The translations under genes and the position numbers were made by a program. A DNA stretch of 64,000 nucleotides from VGBV01 sp963780395 (lineage in GTDB: Bacteria > Actinomycetota > Thermoleophilia > Solirubrobacterales > 70-9): contig CAWABY010000011.1 in NCBI GenBank assembly GCA_963780395.1, forward strand, positions 124,001-188,000. Direction: 5' to 3'. The notes beneath the pieces are model-generated. The model did no database searches. It was not told the DNA's origin and saw nothing but the letters and a program-made list of their open reading frames with translations. Positions 36,763 through 44,995 of the stretch are shown here, one piece after another; position 1 is the first letter of the stretch; each line of letters begins with the position of its first letter.

Positions 36763-38964
36763 TCAGCGCGGCGCCCGCGTCGGCCCTGCCACGGCCTCGC
36801 CCTCCGCCGACGGGGCTGGCTCGAGCTCGTGCAGGATCTTCTCCCCCTCGATGTCGAGGTTCGGCATCCGCCGGTCGAGCCAGCGTGGAAGCCACCACGC
36901 ACGCCGGTCGAGCAGGGCCAGCACGGCGGGCACGAGCGTCATCCTGACGAGGAAGGCGTCGACGAGCACGCCGAACGCCAGCGCGAAGCCGATCGACTTG
37001 ACGGTGAGCTGGTCGTCGATGATGAATCCGGAGAAGACGGCGATCATGACGAGCGCTGCCGCGGTGACCACCCGGGCGCTCGCCGCGAAGCCGTTGATCG
37101 TTGCTTCGCGTGCCCTCCCCGTGTGGACATAGCCCTCTCGCATGCGCGAGACGAGGAAGACCTCGTAGTCCATGGCGAGGCCGAACAGGATGGCGATCAT
37201 CAGCACCGGCAGGAAGCTGACGATCGGTCCGGTCGAGGCCACTCCGAGCAGGTCGGCCAAGTTCCCCTCTTGGAAGATCCAGACGACCGCGCCAAGCGAG
37301 GCGGCGATCGTGAGCAGGAACCCAGCGGCGGCCGTGACCGGGACCGCGATCGAGCGGAACACCGCGGCCAGGAGGAGCAGCGCCAATCCGACGACGAGAA
37401 CGAGGAACACCGGCAGCTCGCCGGTGAGCGTGTCGGACGTGTCGATGTTGATCGCCGTCGTGCCGGTGACCATCGCGTTGATGCCCGAGTCCTGACGGAT
37501 CTCGGCGGCCTCGTCGCGCATCTGACCGACGAGGTCCTTGGTCGTCTCTGAGGCGGGGCTGCCGCTCGGGGTGACGATGATGATCGCGACCTCGCCGTTC
37601 TCGTTGAAGACCGGCTCGGAGGCGGCCACGACGCCGGGGAACTCGGCCAGCGCCCTCGCCGCGTCCTCGGTGATCGCTCTCGGACTCTCCTCGCCCCGGA
37701 AGTTCTCGAAGTCGATTACGGTCGTCAGCGGCCCGGTGAAGCCCGGGCCGAACCCCTTGGTCAGGAGATCGTAGGACTTGCGCTCGGTCGTGTCCGTCGG
37801 CTGCGTGCCGTCGTCCGGCAGGCCCTGGCGGATGTCGAGTGCCGGCAACGCCACCACGACGATGACGGCAACCACCGCTCCTATCGCGACCCACGGCCTC
37901 CGCGTCACGAGCTGCGCCCAGCGCCGTCCCGCGGTGGGACCCTCCTTCTGCCGCCGACCGCGGCCGGCGCGCTGGCCGGCGAAGCCGAGCAGCGCCGGCA
38001 GCAGCGTTACGGCAATCAGCACGGCGATCGCCACCGTCCCGGCCGCCGCCAGCCCCATCACCGACAGAAACGGGATGCCGACCACGACCAAGCCGACGAG
38101 CGCGATCAGCACGGTCACTCCGGCGAACACGACCGCGCTGCCGGCCGTGGCGGTCGCGCGCGCGACCGACTCGGCGGGATCCAGCCCGTCGGCAAGCTGC
38201 TGGCGGTGGCGCGACACGATGAACAGCGCATAGTCGATCCCCACCGCGAGGCCCAGCATGGTCGCCAGTGTGGGAGCCACCGAGTTGATCTCAGTGACTG
38301 CGGTCAGCGCGGAGATCGCCGACAGCCCGATCGCAACGCCGAGAATCGCGGTCACCAGCGGCAGCCCCGCAAGGAGCAGCGTGCCGAAGGAGATGAACAG
38401 CACGACGAAGGAGGCGACCACGCCGATCACCTCAGCGATCGACTGCTCGCCCTCGCTCGTGCTGACAACGCCGCCCGAGAACTCGACCTGCAGACCCGCC
38501 TCGCGCGCCGGCCTCGCGACCCGCTCGAGCGCCTCCTTCGTCGAGTCATTCAGATCCTCGACCGGGACAGCGAAGTGGAGATCGGCGAAGCCGATCGTCC
38601 GGTCGCGCGACGGCGTGAAGCCCTCGACAAACTGCTCGCCCGTGGTGACGGCTTGCGGCACCGCCCGGGCGCGCTCGACCGTCGGATCGACAACCTTCTC
38701 GTACCGTGGCTCGTCGAGCGTGTGTCCCTTCGGGGCGGCGAAAACGAGCCTCGCCGTCGCGCCGCCGCTCCCGGGAAACTTCTCGTCCAACAGGTCGAGC
38801 GCACGCTGCGACTCAGTGCCTGGGACGTTGAACGCGTCGTTTGTGTCCTTCTTGACCGCCTGCGATGTCACCACCACCGCGACGAGCAGCGAGAGCCAGA
38901 AAGTAAGGACGATCCACCGGCGCCGAAACGCCCAGTGCCCGAGGCGATACAGGTAAGAAGACAT
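36763..38964 (-). CDS. MMPL-family RND transporter
   Basis: 733 residues from ATG 38964 (MSSYLYRLG). The MMPL/HpnN architecture is repeated twice: an N-terminal helix (RRWIVLTFWLSLLVAVVVTS), an extracellular domain of ~150 residues, then five helices; the same again in the second half. The proton-relay D-Y motifs are present in both halves: GLAVGIDYALFIVSRHRQQL and FGLAMDYEVFLVSRMREG. Such transporters move lipids, hopanoids or hydrophobic compounds out of the cell. The cargo is not readable. The upstream side (39.0-39.4 kb) has no obvious partner such as an MmpS gene. Confidence 0.92.
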   Translation of the reverse strand: MSSYLYRLGHWAFRRRWIVLTFWLSLLVAVVVTSQAVKKDTNDAFNVPGTESQRALDLLDEKFPGSGGATARLVFAAPKGHTLDEPRYEKVVDPTVERARAVPQAVTTGEQFVEGFTPSRDRTIGFADLHFAVPVEDLNDSTKEALERVARPAREAGLQVEFSGGVVSTSEGEQSIAEVIGVVASFVVLFISFGTLLLAGLPLVTAILGVAIGLSAISALTAVTEINSVAPTLATMLGLAVGIDYALFIVSRHRQQLADGLDPAESVARATATAGSAVVFAGVTVLIALVGLVVVGIPFLSVMGLAAAGTVAIAVLIAVTLLPALLGFAGQRAGRGRRQKEGPTAGRRWAQLVTRRPWVAIGAVVAVIVVVALPALDIRQGLPDDGTQPTDTTERKSYDLLTKGFGPGFTGPLTTVIDFENFRGEESPRAITEDAARALAEFPGVVAASEPVFNENGEVAIIIVTPSGSPASETTKDLVGQMRDEAAEIRQDSGINAMVTGTTAINIDTSDTLTGELPVFLVLVVGLALLLLAAVFRSIAVPVTAAAGFLLTIAASLGAVVWIFQEGNLADLLGVASTGPIVSFLPVLMIAILFGLAMDYEVFLVSRMREGYVHTGRAREATINGFAASARVVTAAALVMIAVFSGFIIDDQLTVKSIGFALAFGVLVDAFLVRMTLVPAVLALLDRRAWWLPRWLDRRMPNLDIEGEKILHELEPAPSAEGEAVAGPTRAPR

Positions 38965-39408
38965 CTGGCCCCTCGGCCGGGGACGAGTCACAGCAAGCGT
39001 AACCACGGTTGGGATCGGAGTCCAACCCGGCCCTGGCCTACTCCGTCGGCGGTCTAGGGCGGTGTCGTGGCAGCCCGGTCCTCGGCAGTTCCGGCGCCGC
39101 GGCCAACGCTCTGCCGGCTAGTAGCGCGACTCATGCGCGGCCGTGAAGCTTGAGAGAGCGGCGGCTGGCCGTTACAAGCCGAACGACGGCAGGAAGTGGG
39201 TCCTGGCTCGGTTCGATCGCTTCGGGGGGACGTCACCTCCACCGACATCATCCTGATGGGCGCGCTGCTGGCTCAGCCGCTGTCGAGCGCTCCCGACTGG
39301 GATGCGATCGCGCGCCGCCAAGCCGCGATTACGTCGCGGGCCTGCCAACGGCCGACGGGCTGCCGCTCCCCGGGCATGCCCTCACCCGCGCCGTGCTCGA
39401 GCAGTCCT
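38965..39408. other. Intergenic stretch with unrecognised coding remnant
   Basis: No intact gene. On the plus strand a frame from GTG 39143 reads KLERAAAGRYKPNDGRKWVL and ARFDRFGG. With one base dropped near 39225 it continues DVTSTDIILMGALLAQPLSS and APDWDAIARRQAA before dissolving. This has protein-like composition but I cannot name the family. It may be a degraded gene, as several neighbours are. Confidence 0.35.
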
Positions 39409-40329
39409 TCACGCAGTCCTCGCGGAATCGACCGCGCTGAGCCAGCGGTCGACGAACGCGCCGAGCGCATCGAGTGCCTCGTCGCCTTCGTCGAGGCCTT
39501 CGTCGAGCATGCTCGTGAAGCTCTGAAAGACATGCGGCATATCGGGCCAGACGTCGAGCCCGACGCGACCGTCGCACTCCGCCACGCGTCGAGCCAGGCC
39601 CACGGCATCGCCCATAAGGATGTCGTGCGAGCCGGCCTGGACGAGCATCGGGGCGAGCCCGGAGAGGTCGGCGAACAGCGGGCTCGCCGCCCGGGCATCC
39701 GCCGGCGTCACGTACTCGTCAGCACGACGTCGCAGCCCCTGCACCGACAGCACCGGATCGACGTCGGCCTTGCTGTCCAACGTCGCACTCGTGAGCGTCA
39801 AGTCCACCCACGGGGACATCAGGGCCGCGCACGCCGGCTGGGGCAGCCCACCCGCCTTTGCCCTCACGAGCGTCGCGGCCAGCAGCCCCGCACCGGCCGA
39901 TTCGCCAACGATCGCGATCTGCCGCGCGTCGACGCCGCTGTCGAGCAGGCCGCGATACGCGGCAACGCAATCATCGACGCCGGCAGGGTAGGGATACTCG
40001 GGCGCCAAGCGGTAATCGATCGAGTAGGCACGCGCCCTCGCACGCCGAGCGACCTCGGAGGCCAGCCCAACGCCGATCCCCGCCGATCCGAGCGCGTACG
40101 CGCCCCCATGCAGGTACAGGAACAGACGATCGGAGCTCGTCCCGGGAGTCTCGACGAGGATCGCTTCGATTCCCCCGAGTGTCGCGTCGCTCGTCGTGAC
40201 GTCGTCGGGCAGCGGGGTCGAGGCCATCATCTGCTCGATGATCACTCGCTGCTCGGCCACCTCCCCGCCGAGATCCAGGGGCGCCTTGCGCAGGAGCACG
40301 TCGAGCGCCTCGCGCTGCTCGCGACTCAT
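39409..40329 (-). CDS. Alpha/beta hydrolase, HSL-type carboxylesterase
   Basis: 306 residues from ATG 40329. The hormone-sensitive-lipase family motifs are complete: oxyanion HGG in LFLYLHGGAYALGSA, nucleophile GESAGAGLLAATLVRA, Asp in VQAGSHDILMGDAVGLARR, His in WPDMPHVFQSF. RLAPEYPYPAGVDDC is also typical. Soluble esterase of short acyl esters, lactones or drug-like molecules; the physiological substrate is unknown. No operon partner; the flanking stretches on both sides carry gene remnants. Confidence 0.92.
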   Translation of the reverse strand: MSREQREALDVLLRKAPLDLGGEVAEQRVIIEQMMASTPLPDDVTTSDATLGGIEAILVETPGTSSDRLFLYLHGGAYALGSAGIGVGLASEVARRARARAYSIDYRLAPEYPYPAGVDDCVAAYRGLLDSGVDARQIAIVGESAGAGLLAATLVRAKAGGLPQPACAALMSPWVDLTLTSATLDSKADVDPVLSVQGLRRRADEYVTPADARAASPLFADLSGLAPMLVQAGSHDILMGDAVGLARRVAECDGRVGLDVWPDMPHVFQSFTSMLDEGLDEGDEALDALGAFVDRWLSAVDSARTA

Positions 40330-40616
40330 AGCAACAGCGTAGCCATTCGTTAGCAACCGCATCGGGCTGGGCCGTTCCAGACCACGGATGCTCGAGTCCC
40401 TGGATCAAGTGACTCCTCCGCACCGGGGGCCTCAACTCCGGATTCGGCGACGCGGGGAGATGGCAATCGACATCCCCGGGGGAATGCCGAAGTCCACGCG
40501 GTGGCGATCGACTCGAAAAGCCAGATCGTGGCCACGGGCAAGCCCGACTTCTCCGTCGCGCGTTCCAGCCGAACGGCAATCTCAACCGGTCCTTCGGGCG
40601 TCGCGGGACGCGTCGA

Positions 40617-40754
40617 TCAGGTGGCTCGCTCGATGTAGTCCCCGGTACTGGTCCACTCGATCTCAGGGTCGTAGTAGCGCAGCACCCCGTCGAGTTCCTC
40701 TCGGCCATAGGCCTCGATGGCACGGCGCACAACCTCCACGTTCTTCTGCGACAT
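40617..40754 (-). pseudogene. SnoaL-like protein, N-terminal fragment
   Basis: A 45-codon frame begins MSQKNVEVVRRAIEAYGREE and continues LDGVLRYYDPEIEWTSTGDY before TGA at 40617-40619. This is the standard start of a ~130-residue SnoaL/NTF2 protein, cut where the second strand should follow. The ~250 bases to the left, on the same strand, hold frame fragments (VEIAVRLERATEKSGLPVA) that could be its eroded remainder. The N-terminus also overlaps no known start of the neighbouring genes, so I treat it as a broken gene. Confidence 0.55.
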
Positions 40755-40821
40755 CCCCTACTCCCGCAGCCAACCTTCGGGAACACGCCCACTCGTCCGG
40801 TTTCCAGTGGAGGATGAACGG

Positions 40822-41922
40822 ATGGCGACTGTCGACCAGCCGGTTGCGCGAGCGCGCCCGCCGCACCATCGGTTGCTGCCGTTCTGGGATCCATCTCGTG
40901 CGCGGCGCCTTGTCAAGGTCGCCGCCTGGCTCGTCGGGATCGCCTTGCTCGTCGTCGTGCTCGAGCTCGTCGGAGTGGACGTAAGCGGCTGGTTCTCGGA
41001 GCTCTGGAATGCTGTGACGGCCGGCTCCGTCGGGTATCAGCTTGTCGGTTTCTCGGCGCAGACCGTCCAGACCACGCTCACCGCTCTTGCCTGGTACTTC
41101 ATTCTGCGAGCGGGATTCCCAGGCGCCCGGGTTGAGTACAAGGAGGTGCTTGCCGCTTACGCCACCGGCGTGGCGATGAACAGCTTTCTCCCAGCCAACA
41201 TCGGCACGGTGGTGACGCTGCTGATGTACGTGGCGATCATTCCCACGGCGAATCTTGCGGGCGTCCTCGGAGCGGCTGCCGTGCAGAAGGTCTTCTTCGT
41301 GGTCGCCAGCGCCTTCGTTTACGTCTATCTGTTCGCCTCGGTGCCCGGTTCCTTCGAGCTCCAACTTGGCGGACCGCACGATCACCCGATCAGGACCGCC
41401 CTCATCGCCGCCGGTGCCGTGATCCTGGTCGTCTTCGCGGGGCGAATTCTCTGGCCAAAGCTGCGAGAGGCCTGGGAGGAAGCAAAGCAAGGCGGAGCGA
41501 TCCTCGCCCGCCCGCGCGAGTACGCGGTACAGGTGGTGCTGCCGTCGCTCGGGGCCTGGCTGGCAAAGGCCGGTGTGATTGCCGCGTTCATGGCGAGCTA
41601 CGGCATCACCGTCAGCTTTCACGCGGTGACGGCGGTGATGGCGGGCAACTCGATCGGTCGCGCCGTCCCCCTTACGCCCGGCGGAGTCGGCGTAAACCAG
41701 GCGACCAATGTGGCCGCCCTGCACGACCACGCCGACGCGGCCACCACAGCCGCTTACTCGCTGGGCCAGCAGTTCTCAATCACGGCGTGGAACATCGCCT
41801 TCGCCGTCGTCATGGTGGTCTGGGCGTTCGGGTTGGCTGGGGGCAAGGCGCTGGTCGAGCGGTCATACGCCGACGCGAAGGAGCAGGCGATAGCGGACCG
41901 AGAGGGCTCGGGCAGGCGGTGA
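40822..41922 (+). CDS. UPF0104 / flippase-like membrane protein
   Basis: 366 residues from ATG 40822 behind GGAGG (40810-40814). About eight membrane helices: VAAWLVGIALLVVVLELVGV, then the family's ATGVAMNSFLPANIGTVVTL and the second-half motif GRAVPLTPGGVGVNQATNVA (P-G-G-x-G). The C-terminus is short and charged. Lysylphosphatidylglycerol synthase-like transmembrane proteins of this size lack the synthase domain and are considered lipid flippase-like. It stands alone, convergent with the corA gene 16 bases downstream. Confidence 0.85.
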   Translation: MATVDQPVARARPPHHRLLPFWDPSRARRLVKVAAWLVGIALLVVVLELVGVDVSGWFSELWNAVTAGSVGYQLVGFSAQTVQTTLTALAWYFILRAGFPGARVEYKEVLAAYATGVAMNSFLPANIGTVVTLLMYVAIIPTANLAGVLGAAAVQKVFFVVASAFVYVYLFASVPGSFELQLGGPHDHPIRTALIAAGAVILVVFAGRILWPKLREAWEEAKQGGAILARPREYAVQVVLPSLGAWLAKAGVIAAFMASYGITVSFHAVTAVMAGNSIGRAVPLTPGGVGVNQATNVAALHDHADAATTAAYSLGQQFSITAWNIAFAVVMVVWAFGLAGGKALVERSYADAKEQAIADREGSGRR

Positions 41923-41938
41923 GGGGGCCTCCGGCCTC

Positions 41939-42895
41939 CTAGTCGTCCTCTACCGGCGATCTCCGCACAACGGCCCGCCATGCCGTCAGCGCTGCCGCCA
42001 GGATCGTGCCGACCCCCAGGACCCAGAAGGCAAGCGCCGTGTCGACCTCACCGACCATCCACTCGAAGTTCATGCCGAAGAATCCGGTGACGAATGTGAG
42101 CGGCAGGAAGATCGTCGCGACCACGGTCAGCCAGTACGACATTTCGTTGAGTCTGAGATCGATCACAGTCGCAATGCCGTCTCCGGTGGCATCGATCGAG
42201 TCGAGCAGCCGATTGGTCTCGTCGGCCAGGCGGTCGAAGTACGGTTCTTCGTCCGCCTGGAGGCCGGGGAGCCGTTTGATCTCCGTTCCGATCCTGTCGA
42301 AGAGACCGCGCTGAGGTCCTGTCCGGCGCCTGATGCCCGCGAGCCCGGAGAGCATCCGGCGCAGGGTCGCCATCTTCACCCGACCGGCCCGCATGTCGGT
42401 CGCCGTCACCACGCGCTCATCGAGCATCAGTTCGATCTCGTTCAGCGCCTCGAAGGCAGTGGCGAGCATCGCTTCGAGGACGGAGTAGACGACGTACTGC
42501 TCGCTGCGTCCCTTGGCTATCTCCGGGGCCAGCAGGTTCGTCAGTGACACCCGCTCCTCGTGAGTAGTCAGCAGGTACTCGCCGCTGACGAGAACCTGGA
42601 CATGGATGGGCTGCATCAGCTCGGTTCGGGATGCTTCCCCCGAGCGCTCGATGTAGCAGGTCGCGGAAAAGACGAGGTGGGCACCGTCCGTGTAGAACGT
42701 CCGCGAAGGCCGGTCGGCCACGCTGAGGCGAGTCAGGGCCCGCATGCCCCGCTCGGGAATGTTCAACGTCTCCGCGAGATCATCGAGGCTCGTCTCGCTG
42801 TGCGAGACGTCCAGCCAGAAGAAGCGCTCAGCCTCCCGGAGTGTCGCGACGCGCTCTCGCTGCGCACCCCGGAGCCCGTAGAGGGTCTCCGTCAC
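41939..42895 (-). CDS. CorA-family magnesium/divalent cation transporter
   Basis: 318 residues. A large N-terminal cytoplasmic domain ends in the long stalk helix (LPGLQADEEPYFDRLADETN, RLLDSIDATGDG), followed by the two pore helices: YWLTVVATIFLPLTFVTGFF, the pore signature GMN in FGMNFEWMVGEVD, and FWVLGVGTILAAALTAW. All features of a working pentameric CorA channel are present. A truncated close copy lies at 36.3 kb. It is convergent with the flippase-like gene. Confidence 0.92.
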   Translation of the reverse strand: MTETLYGLRGAQRERVATLREAERFFWLDVSHSETSLDDLAETLNIPERGMRALTRLSVADRPSRTFYTDGAHLVFSATCYIERSGEASRTELMQPIHVQVLVSGEYLLTTHEERVSLTNLLAPEIAKGRSEQYVVYSVLEAMLATAFEALNEIELMLDERVVTATDMRAGRVKMATLRRMLSGLAGIRRRTGPQRGLFDRIGTEIKRLPGLQADEEPYFDRLADETNRLLDSIDATGDGIATVIDLRLNEMSYWLTVVATIFLPLTFVTGFFGMNFEWMVGEVDTALAFWVLGVGTILAAALTAWRAVVRRSPVEDD

Positions 42896-42927
42896 GCCTC
42901 GCGAGGGTACGGTCGTTGACGGACGCC

Positions 42928-43056
42928 CCCGCGGAGATCCTCGATCTGATCCACATGCTCCGCGTCTACTCCAAGCTCGACGCCCACTGCCGCAAGGAAG
43001 CGGTCGACCGTGCGCGTGAGCTCGGATCGATCTCAGCCGGTTCTCACTTGCGCTGA
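42928..43056 (+). pseudogene. LuxR-type HTH C-terminal remnant
   Basis: About 40 codons before TGA 43054-43056 read LRVYSKLDAHCRKEAVDRAR ELGSISAGSHLR. They match the last 35 residues of the MalT-type regulator at 56.6-59.3 kb (HIYSKLDVHSRGEAVERARE, then LGLVAPSSRLR), which form the recognition helix end of the LuxR HTH. The preceding residues (DAPAEILDLIHM) no longer match the HTH and there is no NTPase domain upstream; the corA start lies only 33 bases to the left. It is a scrap of a second regulator gene of the same family. Confidence 0.7.
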
Positions 43057-43060
43057 CGAG

Positions 43061-43221
43061 CTACGAGCGACCCGGCATGGACGCGAGAAGCCGCTTCGCC
43101 TCTTCCGCGACCCCAGAGTCGGCCTGGATCTCGTAGCGATCGGCTTCGATGCTCGTGTCGGAGACGAAGTCGCGGTGCCCGTCGCTGCTGAGGGTGTACG
43201 TGGTTGGTGACCGGTCGTCAC
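43061..43221 (-). other. Short minus-strand frame, possible remnant
   Basis: Codons reading TYTLSSDGHRDFVSDTSIEA and DRYEIQADSGVAEEAKRLLA end at TGA just right of the LuxR scrap. The composition is protein-like but no start, ribosome site or family is evident. I list it as a possible C-terminal remnant only. Confidence 0.25.
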
Positions 43222-43315
43222 CCAATTGACGATTTCCCCGCAGGCTCCTTCCCAGGATGTGGTTCAGCGGGCGCGGGCTCTGCGACGCTTTCGCCAGACT
43301 CACGACACAGGCAAG

Positions 43316-43846
43316 ATGTCCGTCGTGCGCGACCCTCCGACCGGATCCGATCTCGACTGGCGCCCGTTCGCCATCCGCACCAGCGGAAGCGCAACGCAGG
43401 GCGTGTACGGGCTCATCCTCGCGACGGCCGTGATCGCGATTTCACGGGAGTCCGATCCTTCCGACGCCGGGCAGGCTGCCATCAGCGTGCTGGTGACAGC
43501 GCTCGTGTTTTGGCTGGCGCACGTGTACGCGCGCCTGCTCGGGAGAGCCGTGTCGCACGACGGCGGGTTGACTCGGGCGGCCGTCGCTCGGGCCACGCGG
43601 GAGAACTGGTCCGTCGTTGAGGTCGCCATCCCGCTGGTGCTCATCCTCGGGCTGGGCGCGATTGGCGTAATGCCAGAGCGGGCGGCGCTCGTGGCGGCAA
43701 CCGTCCTTGCGCTGGTGGAGTTGGCCGCGACGGGTGCCTACGCCGCGATCCGCCAGGGTGCCGGCCCAGGCGGGACGCTTCTCTCGGCCGCGATCGCCTT
43801 GGTGCTGGGACTCTCCATCGTGCTCCTCAAGGTGCTCATCCACTGA
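43316..43846 (+). CDS. Four-helix integral membrane protein, unknown function
   Basis: About 176 residues if started at ATG 43316 (MSVVRDPPTG); an upstream ATG at 43226 would add 30 residues of low likelihood. Membrane helices: GVYGLILATAVIAISRE, AAISVLVTALVFWLAHVYAR, VVEVAIPLVLILGLGAIGVM, ALVAATVLALVELAATGAYA and TLLSAAIALVLGLSIVLLKV. It is a clear paralogue of the protein at the right end of the window (63514-64000): both share GVYGLILA, FWLAHVY/FYMAHVY and the C-terminal IVLLKxLxH. No characterised family recognised. Confidence 0.75.
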   Translation: MSVVRDPPTGSDLDWRPFAIRTSGSATQGVYGLILATAVIAISRESDPSDAGQAAISVLVTALVFWLAHVYARLLGRAVSHDGGLTRAAVARATRENWSVVEVAIPLVLILGLGAIGVMPERAALVAATVLALVELAATGAYAAIRQGAGPGGTLLSAAIALVLGLSIVLLKVLIH

Positions 43847-43879
43847 CGGCGCGGCCGCGCATGAGGCGGTCCGAAAAGA

Positions 43880-43971
43880 CGCGATCCCTTCAGGGATTCA
43901 CCGTCGCCCCCCGGCTCGTACTCGTAGAAACCTTCGCCGGATGCGCGGCCCAACTTGCCCTTGTCGATTAG
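43880..43971 (-). pseudogene. 3-hydroxyacyl-CoA dehydrogenase, C-terminal scrap
   Basis: Minus-strand codons read LIDKGKLGRASGEGFYEYEP, the junction motif G-K-L-G-R-K-x-G-x-G-F-Y-x-Y that ends the first C-terminal domain of 3-hydroxyacyl-CoA dehydrogenases (compare EGRLGRKAGRGFYDY in the intact gene at 17.3-18.5 kb). Nothing of the NAD domain remains on either side. It abuts the start region of the PfkB kinase gene. Confidence 0.65.
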
Positions 43972-44087
43972 TGCTCCTTGAGATCGGCGCCTGCGGCGCG
44001 GGTCTTCTCGTTATCGGACGCGGCGCTGACGCCGCAGACGGTCATGTCGCCGCCGAGCCGGCGGTCTTGTGAGACTCTCACGCCGGA

Positions 44088-44915
44088 ATGCGGGTTGCCG
44101 TAGTCGGGCACGTCGAGTGGATCGAGTTCGGGCGCGTAGAGCACGCGCCCGCGACCGGCGAGATCGTGCACGCGCATGGGACATGGCAGGAGGTCGGCGG
44201 TGGCGGCGCCGTCGCCGCGGTTCAGCTCGCCCGGCTCGCCGGCACGTGCCTGTTCCTGACGGCACTCGGCGACGACTCGCTTGGTCACAGGGCGTACCGC
44301 GAGTTGGACGCCCTGGGAGTTCGCGTCGTTGCCTCGTGGCGCTCCGAGCCTCAGCGGAGGGCGTTCGTCCACGTCGACGCCGGCGCGGAGCGCACGATCA
44401 CGGTGCTCGGCAAACGCGTCGGGCCGCGCAGGGGCGACCCGCTTCCGTGGAAGGAGCTCGACGGCGCCGACGCCGTGTACCTCACAGCCGGCGACGCGGG
44501 GGCGGTGCGGGCGGCACGGCGCGCGCGCAAGCTCGTCTCGACTGTGCGCGCGATCGAGCCGCTGAGCCAGGCCTCCGTCCCGCTCGACGCGCTGGTGTCG
44601 AGCGCCACGGACCAGGGTGAGCGCTACGTGGCCGGAGAGCTCGATCCATCGCCTGCGTTCGTTGTGCGCACCGCCGGCGCTTCCGGAGGTGAGGTGACCG
44701 CGGCCAATGGACGGACCAGCAGATGGACGGCGGCGCCATTGCCGGGCCCGAAGGTGGATTCCTACGGCGCGGGCGACTCGTTCGCTGCCGGCCTTACCTA
44801 CGCCCTCGGGGAGGGCCGTTCCGTCGAGGATGCGCTCGCACTCGCGGCGCGAGCCGGCGCGGCGTGCATGACCGGCCGCGGTCCATACGAAGGGCAGCTG
44901 AGGACCGCGGTCTGA
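44088..44915 (+). CDS. PfkB-family carbohydrate kinase
   Basis: 275 residues, shorter than most ribokinases (~300). Start VRVAVVGHVEWIEFGRVEHA; substrate-binding GGGGAVAAVQLARLAG replaces the usual GGxxxNxAxxxxRLG; the C-terminal signature DSYGAGDSFAAGLTYALGEG holds the anion hole and catalytic Asp (GAGD). The AVYLTAGDAGAVRAARRARK middle is family-like. It phosphorylates a sugar or nucleoside; the specific sugar is unknown. It is 80 bases upstream of the glucose-6-phosphate dehydrogenase gene and probably in the same unit with the aldose epimerase. Confidence 0.88.
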   Translation: MRVAVVGHVEWIEFGRVEHAPATGEIVHAHGTWQEVGGGGAVAAVQLARLAGTCLFLTALGDDSLGHRAYRELDALGVRVVASWRSEPQRRAFVHVDAGAERTITVLGKRVGPRRGDPLPWKELDGADAVYLTAGDAGAVRAARRARKLVSTVRAIEPLSQASVPLDALVSSATDQGERYVAGELDPSPAFVVRTAGASGGEVTAANGRTSRWTAAPLPGPKVDSYGAGDSFAAGLTYALGEGRSVEDALALAARAGAACMTGRGPYEGQLRTAV

Positions 44916-44995
44916 CCGCGCGAACGCGGTCGGGATCATCCAGACTGGATGACGCCAGTTCACCCTCGCCGGAGCGAGCCTTCCAGGAGCACGTG

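Noticed and set aside
36590..37894. A frame-shifted minus-strand frame of 434 codons inside the MMPL gene.
   Set aside because: Shadow of the MMPL gene; only its last ~30 codons, matching the CorA stalk, were kept as part of the CorA remnant.
39196..40353. A plus-strand open frame of 385 codons over the esterase gene.
   Set aside because: The minus-strand frame has the complete esterase triad; this frame has no motif beyond the unexplained first ~30 codons already noted.
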